Numbered from the stretch's first letter, positions 37,795-45,747 are shown. The stretch is DNA of 64,000 nt from Hymenobacter gummosus (GCF_003970915.1 NZ_RXOF01000005.1:186001-250000); one strand, 5' to 3'. Made by a program: numbers and translations. Notes: generated by a model from the letters alone, not told the origin.

Positions 37795-38008
37795 GGCAGT
37801 CATTGCGAGGAGGCACGACGAAGCAAGCTTTCCTCTCGCGGCACAACGGCGCAACTGGCACCAACCGAAAAATCGTCAGAACAAAAACAGCCGCGCCCGA
37901 AACTGTATCTGCAGTTTCGGGCGCGGCTGTTTTTTGGTTTCTACCAGTGGTAACGGCGGTGCTACTGGAGGAAGGATTGCTTCGTCCTTCGTCCTCGCAA
38001 TGACAGCC
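37795..38008. repeat. REP-like palindromic element, GTCATTGCGAGG family, copy B
   Basis: Outer arms GGCAGTCATTGCGAGGA (37795-37811) and its near-inverse TCCTCGCAATGACAGCC (37992-38008), inner segments shared with copy A at 31039-31299, and a central terminator hairpin. It fills the gap between the convergent PorE-like and DUF6702 genes almost completely. Confidence 0.9.
37883..37934. terminator. Bidirectional terminator at the core of REP-like copy B
   Basis: AAAAACAGCCGCGCCCGAAA plus CTG (37883-37905) pairs without mismatch with the inverse ending GGCTGTTTTT (37912-37934) around a 6-nt loop. It serves the two convergent genes. Confidence 0.9.
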
Positions 38009-38019
38009 GGTGCCGCCGC

Positions 38020-38520
38020 TTACCAGCTCAGCTGCTGCTCCTCGTTGCCTTCGCGGAACAGGGCACTCTGTTTTTTGCCGCCGGCTTCGAAGTTCACGAT
38101 GTTCATCTGGTCCTGAAACTGCTCCATCAGCAGGCGGTGGCGCAGCGTGAGGCTCTGCACGGGCTTGCCGGCGGGCAGCTGCACGCTGAAGTACAGCCAG
38201 TGCGCATCCTTCTCAGCCTGCTGGCCCACGTAGGTCAGGGGCAGGGCCTCGCCCGGCCGGGTACCGATGGCCACGGTGCGGCGCAGGTAGCCACTGAGCA
38301 GGGGCGTGAGCTGGGCGGCGGGCGTTTCGGCCAGGCTCAGGTGGCGGGGCCGCCCCACCGACAGGGCCGCCTCCAAATCATCGGTGAAGACTTTCAGGGC
38401 CACCTCCAGCTGCCGGGTTCTGGGGTTCAGCCGGGCCTCCATGATGCTGGCGTGGTAGGCGTGGGCGGCGGCCGTCAGGGCCATGAGCAGGGCGCCCGCC
38501 AGGAAAAGTAAACGACGCAT
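38020..38520 (-). CDS. DUF6702 family exported protein
   Basis: 166 aa with a signal peptide (RRLLFLAGALLMALTAAAHA). The mature start YHASIMEARLNPRTRQLEVA followed by LKVFTDDLEAALS is the DUF6702 hallmark, a Bacteroidota family of predicted periplasmic beta-sandwich proteins, often near M1 peptidase genes. Length is normal for the family. The function is not known. It lies downstream of rseP on the same strand, with a hairpin between them. Confidence 0.8.
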   Translation of the reverse strand: MRRLLFLAGALLMALTAAAHAYHASIMEARLNPRTRQLEVALKVFTDDLEAALSVGRPRHLSLAETPAAQLTPLLSGYLRRTVAIGTRPGEALPLTYVGQQAEKDAHWLYFSVQLPAGKPVQSLTLRHRLLMEQFQDQMNIVNFEAGGKKQSALFREGNEEQQLSW

Positions 38521-38562
38521 AGGCAGGAAAAACTAGCGGCCTAACAACGGCCGGGAAAAAGT

Positions 38563-38592
38563 AATGCCATCTTCGACGAGGAAGATGGCATT
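38563..38592 (-). terminator. Stem-loop after rseP
   Basis: AATGCCATCTTC (38563-38574) pairs perfectly with GAAGATGGCATT (38581-38592). On the minus strand ACTTTTTCCC follows, so it likely ends the rseP transcript. Confidence 0.8.
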
Positions 38593-38615
38593 GGGTAAGC
38601 AGGAGTCGGGCAGCC

Positions 38616-40019
38616 TTAGTTGCTGAGCAGCTTGATAATCGGGTTGATGATGATGACAAACGCCATCAGCGAGAGCAGCAGTACCATGCCTACTTTCTGG
38701 GCATTTTCCAGGAAGGTGTCCGAGGGCTTGCGGCCCGTTACCATCTCGTAGGTCAGGAACATTACGTGGCCGCCGTCGAGGGCCGGGATGGGCAGCAGAT
38801 TCATGAAGGCCAGCACCATGGAGAGCATGCCGGTCAGCGACCAGAACTTGTACCAGGAAAACTCCTTGGCCCCGCCGTACTGCTGGGCAATTTCCCAGGG
38901 GCCACCCACCGATTTCTGGAAGGAGACTTTGCCGGCAAAAATCTTCGCAAACGCCTTGGCCTGGCCCGTAACGATGCTAAAGGCGCGCTCGGCCCCCTTG
39001 GGCACCGAGCCCAGCAGGCTGTAGTAGTGGGTGCCGTAGTTCAGGTTGAACTTCGGCGCAAACCCGATGGTGCCGTCCGCGTCGATGCGCACGTTCAGCG
39101 GCAGGGTTTGCCCGTTGCGGCGCACCAGCAGCGGCGTGAGCTTGTCGGGGGCGGCGGGGGGCGGGGTGTTGCTCAGCCAGTTCTTGAAGCGCTGCAGCAG
39201 GGAGGGCTTCTCCACCTTAGGCGCGTTGTCGGCCAGGGCTTCCTTCAGTTCGTGGAAGTAAGTAATGTCGCGGTTGCCGACGCGGATAATCTCGTCGCCG
39301 GCTTGCAGGCCGGCGCGGGCGGCGGCGCTGCCGGCAGCCACCTGCTCCACCCGGAAAGGCTGGCGCGGCACCACGAAGTGCACTTCGTCCTGATTTTCGA
39401 CGATGTTTTCCGGTACCCGCACGTCAACCAGCTCGGTGCCGTCCGCCTTGGCGCGCTCCACGGTGTAGTAGGAGTTGGTACCCAGCAGCACGTCCTGGTC
39501 GTACACGTAGTTGAAATCGTCGAACGGGCGGCCGTTGACTTTCACAATCTTGTCGCCCTCGCGGAAGCCCATTTTCTCGCCCAGGGGGCTGGGTACCACG
39601 CCGTAGCGCTGCGCCTCCTTGGCGGGAATGTACTCGATGCCGTAGATGTAGATGAGCACCGTGAAAATGAGGATGCCCGTCACTACGTTGACGATGATGC
39701 CGCCCAGCATCACGATGAGGCGCTGCCAGGCCGGCTTGGCCCGGAACTCGTAGGGCTGGGGCTCGGCGCTGAGGGCCTCCGTGTCGAGCGACTCATCGAC
39801 CATGCCGGTAATCTTGACGAAGCCGCCCAGCGGGATGGCCCCCACCATGTACTCGGTTTCGCCAATCTGCTTGCCGAAAATCTTGGGCGGAAAGCCGATG
39901 GAGAACTTCTCCACCCGCATTCCAAACCATTTGGCCGACAGCATGTGCCCTGCTTCGTGCACGCCTACCAGGATGGTAAGCCCCAGCAGCAGCTGGCCGG
40001 CCATTACGAGAATATCCAT
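38616..40019 (-). CDS. rseP: RIP metalloprotease RseP (site-2 protease)
   Basis: 467 aa inner-membrane zinc protease that cleaves transmembrane anti-sigma factors and signal-peptide remnants. HEAGH (residues 21-25) in the first helix and LLPIPALDGGHVMF in the last helical part give the zinc ligands and catalytic Glu. Two PDZ-like domains sit in the periplasmic loop: around GVVPSPLGEKMGFREGDKIV and around VAAGSAAARAGLQAGDEIIR. It is next to dxr, a very common neighbourhood in Bacteroidota, but the REP-like element at 40081-40192 separates them. Confidence 0.95.
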   Translation of the reverse strand: MDILVMAGQLLLGLTILVGVHEAGHMLSAKWFGMRVEKFSIGFPPKIFGKQIGETEYMVGAIPLGGFVKITGMVDESLDTEALSAEPQPYEFRAKPAWQRLIVMLGGIIVNVVTGILIFTVLIYIYGIEYIPAKEAQRYGVVPSPLGEKMGFREGDKIVKVNGRPFDDFNYVYDQDVLLGTNSYYTVERAKADGTELVDVRVPENIVENQDEVHFVVPRQPFRVEQVAAGSAAARAGLQAGDEIIRVGNRDITYFHELKEALADNAPKVEKPSLLQRFKNWLSNTPPPAAPDKLTPLLVRRNGQTLPLNVRIDADGTIGFAPKFNLNYGTHYYSLLGSVPKGAERAFSIVTGQAKAFAKIFAGKVSFQKSVGGPWEIAQQYGGAKEFSWYKFWSLTGMLSMVLAFMNLLPIPALDGGHVMFLTYEMVTGRKPSDTFLENAQKVGMVLLLSLMAFVIIINPIIKLLSN

Positions 40020-40080
40020 TCTTTACTTAGTTGTCAGTTGTGTCTGTGGTCTTGGGGGCAGTGCCAGAACGCTCACACCA

Positions 40081-40192
40081 GAACGTCATTCCGAGCGCAG
40101 CCGAGGAATCTCGCCGGATAGTAATTCCAATCGTGAGGCTACTATCCGGCATCAGCACGCGAGATGTCTCGACAAGCTCGACAGGACGGTCA
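40081..40192. repeat. REP-like inverted pair, GTCATTCCGAGC family
   Basis: Left arm GAACGTCATTCCGAGCGCAG with GAGGAATCTCGC, right arm GCGAGATGTCTCGACAAGCT ending in AGGACGGTC, plus an inner perfect pair CCGGATAGTA (40114-40123) and TACTATCCGG (40140-40149). Lies between dxr (end) and rseP (start). Confidence 0.85.
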
Positions 40193-40212
40193 AATCAGAT
40201 GTCCATGCAAAG

Positions 40213-41379
40213 CTACTTCACCAACTCCGCCGCCACGCGCCGGGTTTCGGCGTCGGTCTGCACGTAGTCGTCGAGCGAGGGTTCGGCAAGGTACGAAACC
40301 TTGGAAAGGCAGTTTTCCACCACGCTGGGTAAGTCCATGAAACCAATCTGCTCGCGCAGGAAGGCGGCCACGGCTACTTCGTTGGCGGCGTTGAGCACGC
40401 AGGGCGCGTTGCCGCCACGGCGCATGGCCTCAAAGGCCAGCGGCAGGTTGCGGAAGGTGTCGCCGTCGGGCCGCTCGAAGGTGAGCGTGGGATAATCGAG
40501 AAAGGAAAAGCGCGGGAAGCGGTTGGGCAGGCGCTCGGGGTAGCCCAGGGCGTACTGAATGGGCAGCTTCATGTCGGGCAGGCCGAGCTGGGCCTTCAGG
40601 GAACCGTCCTTGAACTGCACCAGCGAGTGAATAATGCTCTGCGGGTGCACCACCACCTCGATCTGCTCGTCCGTCAGCCCAAACAGCCACTTGGCCTCGA
40701 TAACCTCCAGGCCCTTGTTCATGAGCGAGGCGGAGTCGATGGTGATTTTGGCACCCATTTCCCAGTTGGGGTGCTTCAGGGCCTGGGCCTTGGTCACCCG
40801 GGCCAGCTCCTGGGCCGAGCGGCCCCGAAACGGCCCGCCCGAGGCCGTGAGGATGATTTTCTCCACCGCGCCGGGCGCCTCCCCCACTAGGCACTGGAAA
40901 ATGGCCGAGTGCTCGGAGTCGACGGGGTAAATGGCGGCGCCGTGCTGCCGGGCCAGGGCCGTAACGAGCTGCCCGGCCACCACCAGGGTTTCCTTGTTGG
41001 CCAGGGCAACGGTTTTGCCGGCTTGCAGGGCCGCAATGGTGGGCAGCAGCCCGGCGTAGCCCACCAGGGCCGTCAGCACCACGTCCACGTCGGGGCGGGC
41101 GGCTACTTCGGCCAGGGCCGCGGCGCCGGCCAGCACGGTGGTTTCGGGCTGCGCGGCCAGGGCGGCTTTCACGCCCTGGTACTGCGCTTCGTCGCCGATG
41201 ACGACCACGGCGGGGCGGAACTCACGGGCCTGCTGCACCAGCAGATCGGCCTGGCGCTGGGCGGTGAGGACGGCCACGCGGAAGCGCCCGGGGTGGGCGC
41301 GCACCACGTCCAGCGTCTGCGTGCCGATGGAGCCGGTGGAGCCCAGCAGGGCCAGGGAGCGGGGTTGAGGGGAAGTCAT
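40213..41379 (-). CDS. dxr: 1-deoxy-D-xylulose 5-phosphate reductoisomerase
   Basis: 388 aa from the ATG at 41379 (MTSPQPRSLALLGSTGSIG). It converts DXP to 2-C-methyl-D-erythritol 4-phosphate with NADPH, the committed step of the MEP isoprenoid pathway. Seen are the NADPH-binding LLGSTGSIGTQTLDVV, VALANKETLVVAG, the metal-binding VDSEHSAIFQCL, LTASGGPFRG, and HPNWEMGAKITIDSASLMNK. All catalytic segments are intact. Confidence 0.96.
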   Translation of the reverse strand: MTSPQPRSLALLGSTGSIGTQTLDVVRAHPGRFRVAVLTAQRQADLLVQQAREFRPAVVVIGDEAQYQGVKAALAAQPETTVLAGAAALAEVAARPDVDVVLTALVGYAGLLPTIAALQAGKTVALANKETLVVAGQLVTALARQHGAAIYPVDSEHSAIFQCLVGEAPGAVEKIILTASGGPFRGRSAQELARVTKAQALKHPNWEMGAKITIDSASLMNKGLEVIEAKWLFGLTDEQIEVVVHPQSIIHSLVQFKDGSLKAQLGLPDMKLPIQYALGYPERLPNRFPRFSFLDYPTLTFERPDGDTFRNLPLAFEAMRRGGNAPCVLNAANEVAVAAFLREQIGFMDLPSVVENCLSKVSYLAEPSLDDYVQTDAETRRVAAELVK

Positions 41380-41433
41380 AGGGGAAATGCGGCGAGGCGG
41401 GAACGGCAAAGGTAAGCGGCGGCGGCCGAGGCG

Positions 41434-42042
41434 TCACACTGCCGGCGCAGGCGGCAGGTCGGCCAGCAGGCCTTCCAGGGCAGTGGCTTCAGCATCGAGC
41501 AGACGCAGGCGCAGCTCCACCAAGGCCCGCTCGGTGGGGTCGGGCACCGGGGCAGCGGCCGTGTCGGCGTCCAGGGTATCGAGCCAGAACCGCACATAGG
41601 CCACGTCTACTTTATCCCCGGGCATCCACGGAATGCTGCCGTCGGCGGGGAGCAGGTAGGCGCGCAGGGCGGCCAGGGCGCGGCGGCGGTGCGCCAGCTC
41701 GGCCAGCCGCTTGTCCGTCTTTTCCAGCTCGTAGCGGATAACCAGCGCCCGGTAGCGGCACTCCTTCAGCCGCTTTTCTAGGGGCTCCCGGCGCAACGCC
41801 CCCGCCGGTTCTGCGGCTGGTTTGGGCCAGGCCCCTGCGCGTCCCTCAGGTACCGGCTGCGCCTCCAGAAGCACCGTCAGCCGCCGGTCTACTTCACGGG
41901 AAAAAGTGCTGCGGCCAGCTTCGACGTGGGCCACCTGGGCGCGCTTGATATGCAGGAAACGAGCTAAATCGGCCTGCGTCAAACCAAAAACCTTGCGTAC
42001 GAGGGCAGACAGCGAGTTGGAGGGGTAGGCACGGCGGGGCAT
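41434..42042 (-). CDS. XRE-family regulator with C-terminal helical region
   Basis: 202 aa. An N-terminal helix-turn-helix (about 8-60: FGLTQADLARFLHIKRAQVA then HVEAGRSTFS) is followed by a Pro/Ala linker and long charged helices (EKRLKECRYRALVIRYELEK) likely to form a coiled coil. A small-molecule domain is not evident. The region upstream (42058-42150) carries five copies of an 11-bp motif in alternating orientation, which suggests autoregulation or control by a related factor. It is transcribed alone or after the small DUF genes to its right. Confidence 0.8.
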   Translation of the reverse strand: MPRRAYPSNSLSALVRKVFGLTQADLARFLHIKRAQVAHVEAGRSTFSREVDRRLTVLLEAQPVPEGRAGAWPKPAAEPAGALRREPLEKRLKECRYRALVIRYELEKTDKRLAELAHRRRALAALRAYLLPADGSIPWMPGDKVDVAYVRFWLDTLDADTAAAPVPDPTERALVELRLRLLDAEATALEGLLADLPPAPAV

Positions 42043-42057
42043 ACTTTTAGCAGCGGA

Positions 42058-42153
42058 TTAACATTCGATTCCAAAATAAATTGAAACGTTAATATTTACT
42101 AACATTCAAAATAATAATTCCCTCGAATGTTAATGGTGATTAACGTTCGAGGG
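42058..42153. promoter_or_regulatory. Array of five TTAACATTCGA-type motifs upstream of the XRE gene
   Basis: Motif copies: TTAACATTCGA 42058-42068 (forward), TGAAACGTTAA 42082-42092 (reverse, degenerate), CTAACATTCAA 42099-42109 (forward), TCGAATGTTAA 42123-42133 (reverse, exact) and TTAACGTTCGA 42140-42150 (forward). Copies 4 and 5, with flanks, form a 14-bp palindrome (42120-42133 with 42140-42153, one mismatch) that could also act as a terminator for the gene ending at 42171. Spacing within pairs 1-2 and 3-4 is the same, 13 bp. Confidence 0.75.
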
Positions 42154-42170
42154 AAAAAGGTTATGGATTG

Positions 42171-42668
42171 TTAATCCGGCAGCATAAACAAGATGCGGCG
42201 GCCGGAGTACTCATTGCTCATCTGCTCGTCGCGTAGGGCGGCCGGTTCGGCGTGCTCCGATTCGGCCGGCGGCACCACAACGGCCGATTCGTCTTGGGGC
42301 CCGGGGCGCGTCAGGCCCATTGCAGTTAGTTGCTCGTCGGTAAAGTCGTTGTAGAATTCGTCGTCCAGCTCGTCTTCGTACACCTCCGCGTCGGATTGGT
42401 AGTCCAGCCCCACGCCGCGGCCTTCGAGAAAGAACTGGCCTCCGCCGCTCATGCTGAACTCGCCCGCACTGGGCAGCTCCAGCGCCTCCGTCAGCAGCCA
42501 CTCCACATCGTGGGCGAGGTTGCCCGGCTCGAACGTATTGGGCTGCTCCTCCCCGTCGATACTGATGTACACAAAGGATTCGTCGCCGCCGCAGTCCCAA
42601 CGGACGCTGACGCGGTGGCCGGTCTGCAGCAGCTCAAACAGGCGCTGTTTGGTTTGTTGGTATTCCAT
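42171..42668 (-). CDS. Acidic protein of unknown function
   Basis: 165 aa from the ATG at 42668; an in-frame ATG at 42737 would deepen the overlap with the upstream gene to 104 bp and add an Arg/Leu-rich segment, so it is less likely. The N-terminal half (KQRLFELLQTGHRVSVRWDC, GGDESFVYISIDGEEQ) looks like a compact alpha/beta domain; the C-terminal half is strongly acidic (EVYEDELDDEFYNDFTDE). I do not recognise the family. It overlaps the DUF6915-like gene by 35 bp, so the two are probably translated from one mRNA. An immunity-like or regulatory role is only a guess. Confidence 0.7.
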   Translation of the reverse strand: MEYQQTKQRLFELLQTGHRVSVRWDCGGDESFVYISIDGEEQPNTFEPGNLAHDVEWLLTEALELPSAGEFSMSGGGQFFLEGRGVGLDYQSDAEVYEDELDDEFYNDFTDEQLTAMGLTRPGPQDESAVVVPPAESEHAEPAALRDEQMSNEYSGRRILFMLPD

Positions 42669-43344
42669 GCACTTGCGGGTGGGCCAGCGGGCTGGCAGCA
42701 GCCGGGCCAGCAGGCGCGTGAGTGGTTGATAGTTCATATCGACGGTGCTCTTGCTGGCGCAGCCAGGCCAGCTCCTTGGGGTCGGGCCGGTATTGCCACG
42801 GGTGGGCGAAGGTGAAGTGCTGGAGCAGCTGGGCCACGTCGGGCAGCGGGCGCAGGGCGGTGGCCAGCTCCTCGGCGGCGGCCAGGCCCAGCAGCTGCCC
42901 GGCCAGGTGCACGCCGAAGTTACTGGCCGTGATAAGCAGGGCGGAGGGCAGCCCGGTGCGCAGGTAAGGCGCCAGCACCAGCTGCCGCAGCGGTACCGAC
43001 AGCATGGCGGGCAGCGCCTCCAGGGCCGGCACCAGCGGGGCCAGGGCAGCATCGGCCTCGCGCAGCCAGTCGCCGAGGGAGGGCACGCGGCCGAGCAAAT
43101 CTTCCTTGCAGTGCTCGGCGGCCACGTCGCGCACCAGCACGGTGCGCCCGGCGGAGGTGGTCAGCAAGTCGCCCAGCAGCTGGGTGGCCCACTCCAGGCC
43201 GAGGGTGTGGTGCAGCAGCAGGCGGTGGCGGGCATGGTAATAAAACAGCTTGCTGCTATCCATAAAGCGGTGTACGGCCACGTAATCCTGCGGCTCGCCC
43301 CCAAACTTGCGCTGCGACAACAGGCAATGCTTCCAGATATCCAT
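42634..43344 (-). CDS. DUF6915-like protein
   Basis: 236 aa. The N-terminal half, MDIWKHCLLSQRKFGG, DYVAVHRFMDSSKLFYYHAR and HRLLLHHTLGLEWATQLLGD, has the His-rich pattern of DUF6915, whose conserved histidines suggest metal binding or a hydrolase-like core. The rest (about 100-236) is Leu/Ala-rich helices of no recognised family. It lies 8 bp downstream of the GreA-like gene and overlaps the following gene, so the whole group 42171-44275 looks like one operon. Function unknown. Confidence 0.72.
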   Translation of the reverse strand: MDIWKHCLLSQRKFGGEPQDYVAVHRFMDSSKLFYYHARHRLLLHHTLGLEWATQLLGDLLTTSAGRTVLVRDVAAEHCKEDLLGRVPSLGDWLREADAALAPLVPALEALPAMLSVPLRQLVLAPYLRTGLPSALLITASNFGVHLAGQLLGLAAAEELATALRPLPDVAQLLQHFTFAHPWQYRPDPKELAWLRQQEHRRYELSTTHAPAGPAAASPLAHPQVHGIPTNQTAPV

Positions 43345-43352
43345 AGCCGCCC

Positions 43353-43799
43353 CTACTCCACCGCGTCGACGCGGATGGGCTTGCCGTTGAACGTGGCCGA
43401 CTCGCCCGCCCGCTTGCCGCTCAGGGCCTGGGCCACCGGCGCCGCCGCCGACACGGCGAAGTAGTCGACGCCGCCCACGGTGAGCTTGCCGGCGCTGATG
43501 CTGATGTAGAAGCGGCCCAGGCTGGTGTGGGCCAGGGCGCCGGGGCGCACCGCGTCGCAGGCGCGCTCGGGGGTGATGCGCTGCAGCTCGCCCAGCAGCT
43601 GCTTGGCTTCGTGGAGCTGCACGGCATTTCGGTCCCGCTCGTTCTGGGCCATGGCGCGGCCGGTTTCGTACTTGTCGCCGGCGCTGCTCTTGGTTTCGGC
43701 GTTGGCCGATTCCTGGGCGGCCCGGATGGCGGCCTCGATGGCCTGAATGCGCTGCTCGGCGAAGCGCTGGCAGGCGGCGTAGAGTTCTGGTTTAAGCAT
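43353..43799 (-). CDS. GreA/GreB-like C-terminal-domain protein
   Basis: 148 aa. A short N-terminal coiled coil with SSAGDKYETGRAMAQNERDR is followed by a GreA/GreB-type C-terminal fold (RFYISISAGKLTVGGVDYFA, SAAAPVAQALSGKRAGES ending FNGKPIRVDAVE). Bacteroidota carry many such small proteins, often mislabelled as 3-oxoacyl-ACP synthase; a role at RNA polymerase is possible but the true GreA acidic tip is not evident. Its ATG overlaps the stop of the preceding frameshifted gene (ATGCTTAA), a sign of translational coupling. Confidence 0.72.
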   Translation of the reverse strand: MLKPELYAACQRFAEQRIQAIEAAIRAAQESANAETKSSAGDKYETGRAMAQNERDRNAVQLHEAKQLLGELQRITPERACDAVRPGALAHTSLGRFYISISAGKLTVGGVDYFAVSAAAPVAQALSGKRAGESATFNGKPIRVDAVE

Positions 43800-44275
43800 C
43801 AGCGGGTTCGGGTGGCAGCCAGCCCTGGGGGATGAGGTGGAGCAATTCTACCATTCGGTTTCGGTATCGGCCCGTACTATCAAGGCATACGATGGTTTCG
43901 ACGGCGGCGGAGCAGGTGTTCGGGGCCAGCACCGCAGCGTACCACAGGCCCTCCTCGAAAGAAGCGTGGGCCGTGGTAACCGGGGCCCGCTCGTAGTCGA
44001 ACGGCCGCTGGTGCAGCTGTTCCCACGGCCCGGCTGACTAGTTCCCCGTCGAACCACTCTTCCAGTGAGGCGGCCCCCGGGCCCGCGCAGCAGATGGCCC
44101 GCGGCGGCCGGTGCAGGCAGGCGCGGGCCAGCAGCTCGAACCGGGCACCGTCTTCCTCGTCGACGGCTACCAGCAACACCCAGCCGGCCTGGGGCAGGTG
44201 CGGCGCCCAATCCGGCGTCTGGAGCGCGTCGAAGTAGCAAACGGCACGTTGCTGAAGAGTTCCGAGCAGGAGCAT
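43792..44275 (-). pseudogene. Frameshifted gene of unknown function (DUF7684-like pattern)
   Basis: From the ATG at 44275 the frame reads MLLLGTLQQRAVCYFDALQT with WVLLVAVDEEDGARFELLAR and LEEWFDGELVS, then turns into low-quality Arg/Gly-rich sequence. Shifting by one base near 44025-44040 gives a natural continuation, GPWEQLHQRPFDYERAPVTT, FEEGLWYAAV, RYRNRMVELL, ending at TAA 43792-43794, which overlaps the ATG of the GreA-like gene. The two halves together make about 160 aa. The FDYE and FEEGLWYA pattern recalls DUF7684, with low certainty. It is either a real broken gene or a base-calling/assembly error. Confidence 0.72.
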
Positions 44276-44363
44276 GGCAGTGGTGGCAGAACGCAAAAGA
44301 ATGGATTCCCGGGCGCAAACTGGCTTTTCGTTACTTTCGGAGCTGTAACCGCCGTTTTCGGTC

Positions 44364-45329
44364 ATGCTCCAGTTTCTACGCGACCGGCTCAGCTCCTTTA
44401 AGCTCAGCTACACCGTCTACAACTTTCTGCACCAGCGCCAGCTGCGCCACAACGAGCAGCTCTACCAGCGCTACGGCCTGCGCAAGCGGGTGTACGAGTC
44501 GGTGTCGTCGCAGGACTTCAAGGGGCTGAGCACGGGCGAGCCGGCCCGCTTCGACGCGCAGGACAGCCGCCACGCGGCCGCCAGCTACCCCGAGTTCCGG
44601 CAGTTCTCGCCCGAGGTGCAGGCCAGCCTGCTGCCCTGGTCGGAGCGCGGCTACGTGGTGCTGCGCGGGTTTTTCACGGCCGAGGAAGTGGCCACCATCA
44701 ACCGCGAAATCGACCGGCTCATCGGGCAGGGCGAAGCCAACTGGCGCTACGAGCGGGTCAAAATCATGTTTGCCATTCACCAGTCGGAGGAAATCCGGCG
44801 CATCGTGAACAAGCCCGAGCTGCACGCCATCCTGAGCTTTTTGCTGGGCAAGGAGGTGCGCCAGCCGTTCCAGAGCATCAACTTCCAGCAGGGTAGCCAG
44901 CAGAAGGCCCACTCCGACACCATCCACATGACCACCTACCCGCTGGGCTACCTCATTGCGGCCTGGATTGCGCTGGAAGACGTGGATGCCAATAACGGGC
45001 CGGTGTTTTACTATCCCGGCAGCCACCGCCTGCCCTACGTGCTCAACGACGACTACCCCCACGGCGGCACCCACTTCACCATCGGCGAAGCGGCCTACCA
45101 GGCCTACGAGCAGGCCATCGACGCGGTGGTGAAGCAAAACCAGCTGCAGCCCGAGGAATTCCACGCCCGCGCCGGCGACGTGCTGCTCTGGCACGCCAAC
45201 CTGCTGCACGGCGGCACGCCCATTCGCGAGGCGGGCCGCACCCGCAAGAGCATGGTGCTGCACTACTTCGCCGAGGGCGTCATCTGCTACCACGAAATCA
45301 CCCAGCGGCCCGCGCTGCGGCAGGAGTAG
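44364..45329 (+). CDS. Phytanoyl-CoA dioxygenase (PhyH) family protein
   Basis: 321 aa Fe(II)/2-oxoglutarate-dependent oxygenase. The 2-His-1-carboxylate triad is visible: His183-x-Asp185 in KAHSDTIHM and the distal His282 in WHANLLHGGTPI, with the 2-oxoglutarate-binding Arg probably in REAGRTRKSMVLHYFAE. YVVLRGFFTAEEVATINREI is the usual entry segment. Family members hydroxylate lipids, amino acids or secondary metabolites; the substrate here is not evident. Divergent from the frameshifted gene by 88 bp; a weak -7-like TACTTTCG at 44332-44339 precedes it. Confidence 0.88.
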   Translation: MLQFLRDRLSSFKLSYTVYNFLHQRQLRHNEQLYQRYGLRKRVYESVSSQDFKGLSTGEPARFDAQDSRHAAASYPEFRQFSPEVQASLLPWSERGYVVLRGFFTAEEVATINREIDRLIGQGEANWRYERVKIMFAIHQSEEIRRIVNKPELHAILSFLLGKEVRQPFQSINFQQGSQQKAHSDTIHMTTYPLGYLIAAWIALEDVDANNGPVFYYPGSHRLPYVLNDDYPHGGTHFTIGEAAYQAYEQAIDAVVKQNQLQPEEFHARAGDVLLWHANLLHGGTPIREAGRTRKSMVLHYFAEGVICYHEITQRPALRQE

Positions 45330-45344
45330 CGGCCGGGGCCAGGC

Positions 45345-45728
45345 TTACAGCTTCTGCCACAGCCACCAGGCCGCCACGGCTACCAGAAACACCGCATTGC
45401 CGATCCGTGCCGAAAGGCCCTGCTCCAACTCGGTCAAATAATACAAGTGGCCGCGGTGACTCACGATGTCGACTATTTGCCCGACAGCAAGCGTGTCGTC
45501 TTTCTTTTTGGGGTATTCCAGCCGCTGCACCCGAACGTGGCCGGTGGCATCCAGGTATTCCACGTACGGGTAGCTGCGCGGCGTCAAGGCGTCGGGCTGG
45601 CTGTACTCCCGCACGGTGCCCTGTGCCTGGTAGCCCTCGGCAAGCAGCGTGCGAAGAAAGCGGCGTTTGACGCGCCAATCCCACAGCAGCAGCGCGGCCA
45701 GAACCAGAGGAACAAGGCTGCCAGTCAT
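45345..45728 (-). CDS. Small membrane protein, DUF3592-like
   Basis: 127 aa with an N-terminal hydrophobic helix (TGSLVPLVLAALLLWDW) and a C-terminal one (IGNAVFLVAVAAWWLW). The part between them is a beta-rich soluble region (QAQGTVREYSQPDALTPRSY, VGQIVDIVSHRGHLYYLTEL) that resembles the extracellular domain of DUF3592 proteins. Function unknown. Convergent with the PhyH gene, whose stop is 15 bp away, leaving no room for a separate terminator. Confidence 0.7.
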   Translation of the reverse strand: MTGSLVPLVLAALLLWDWRVKRRFLRTLLAEGYQAQGTVREYSQPDALTPRSYPYVEYLDATGHVRVQRLEYPKKKDDTLAVGQIVDIVSHRGHLYYLTELEQGLSARIGNAVFLVAVAAWWLWQKL

Positions 45729-45747
45729 CGGAATAAGTGTAATAGCC

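Noticed and set aside
35651-37864. A 737-codon minus-strand open frame opposite the PorE-like gene
   Set aside because: Same GC effect; the plus strand has four recognised domains in the expected order.
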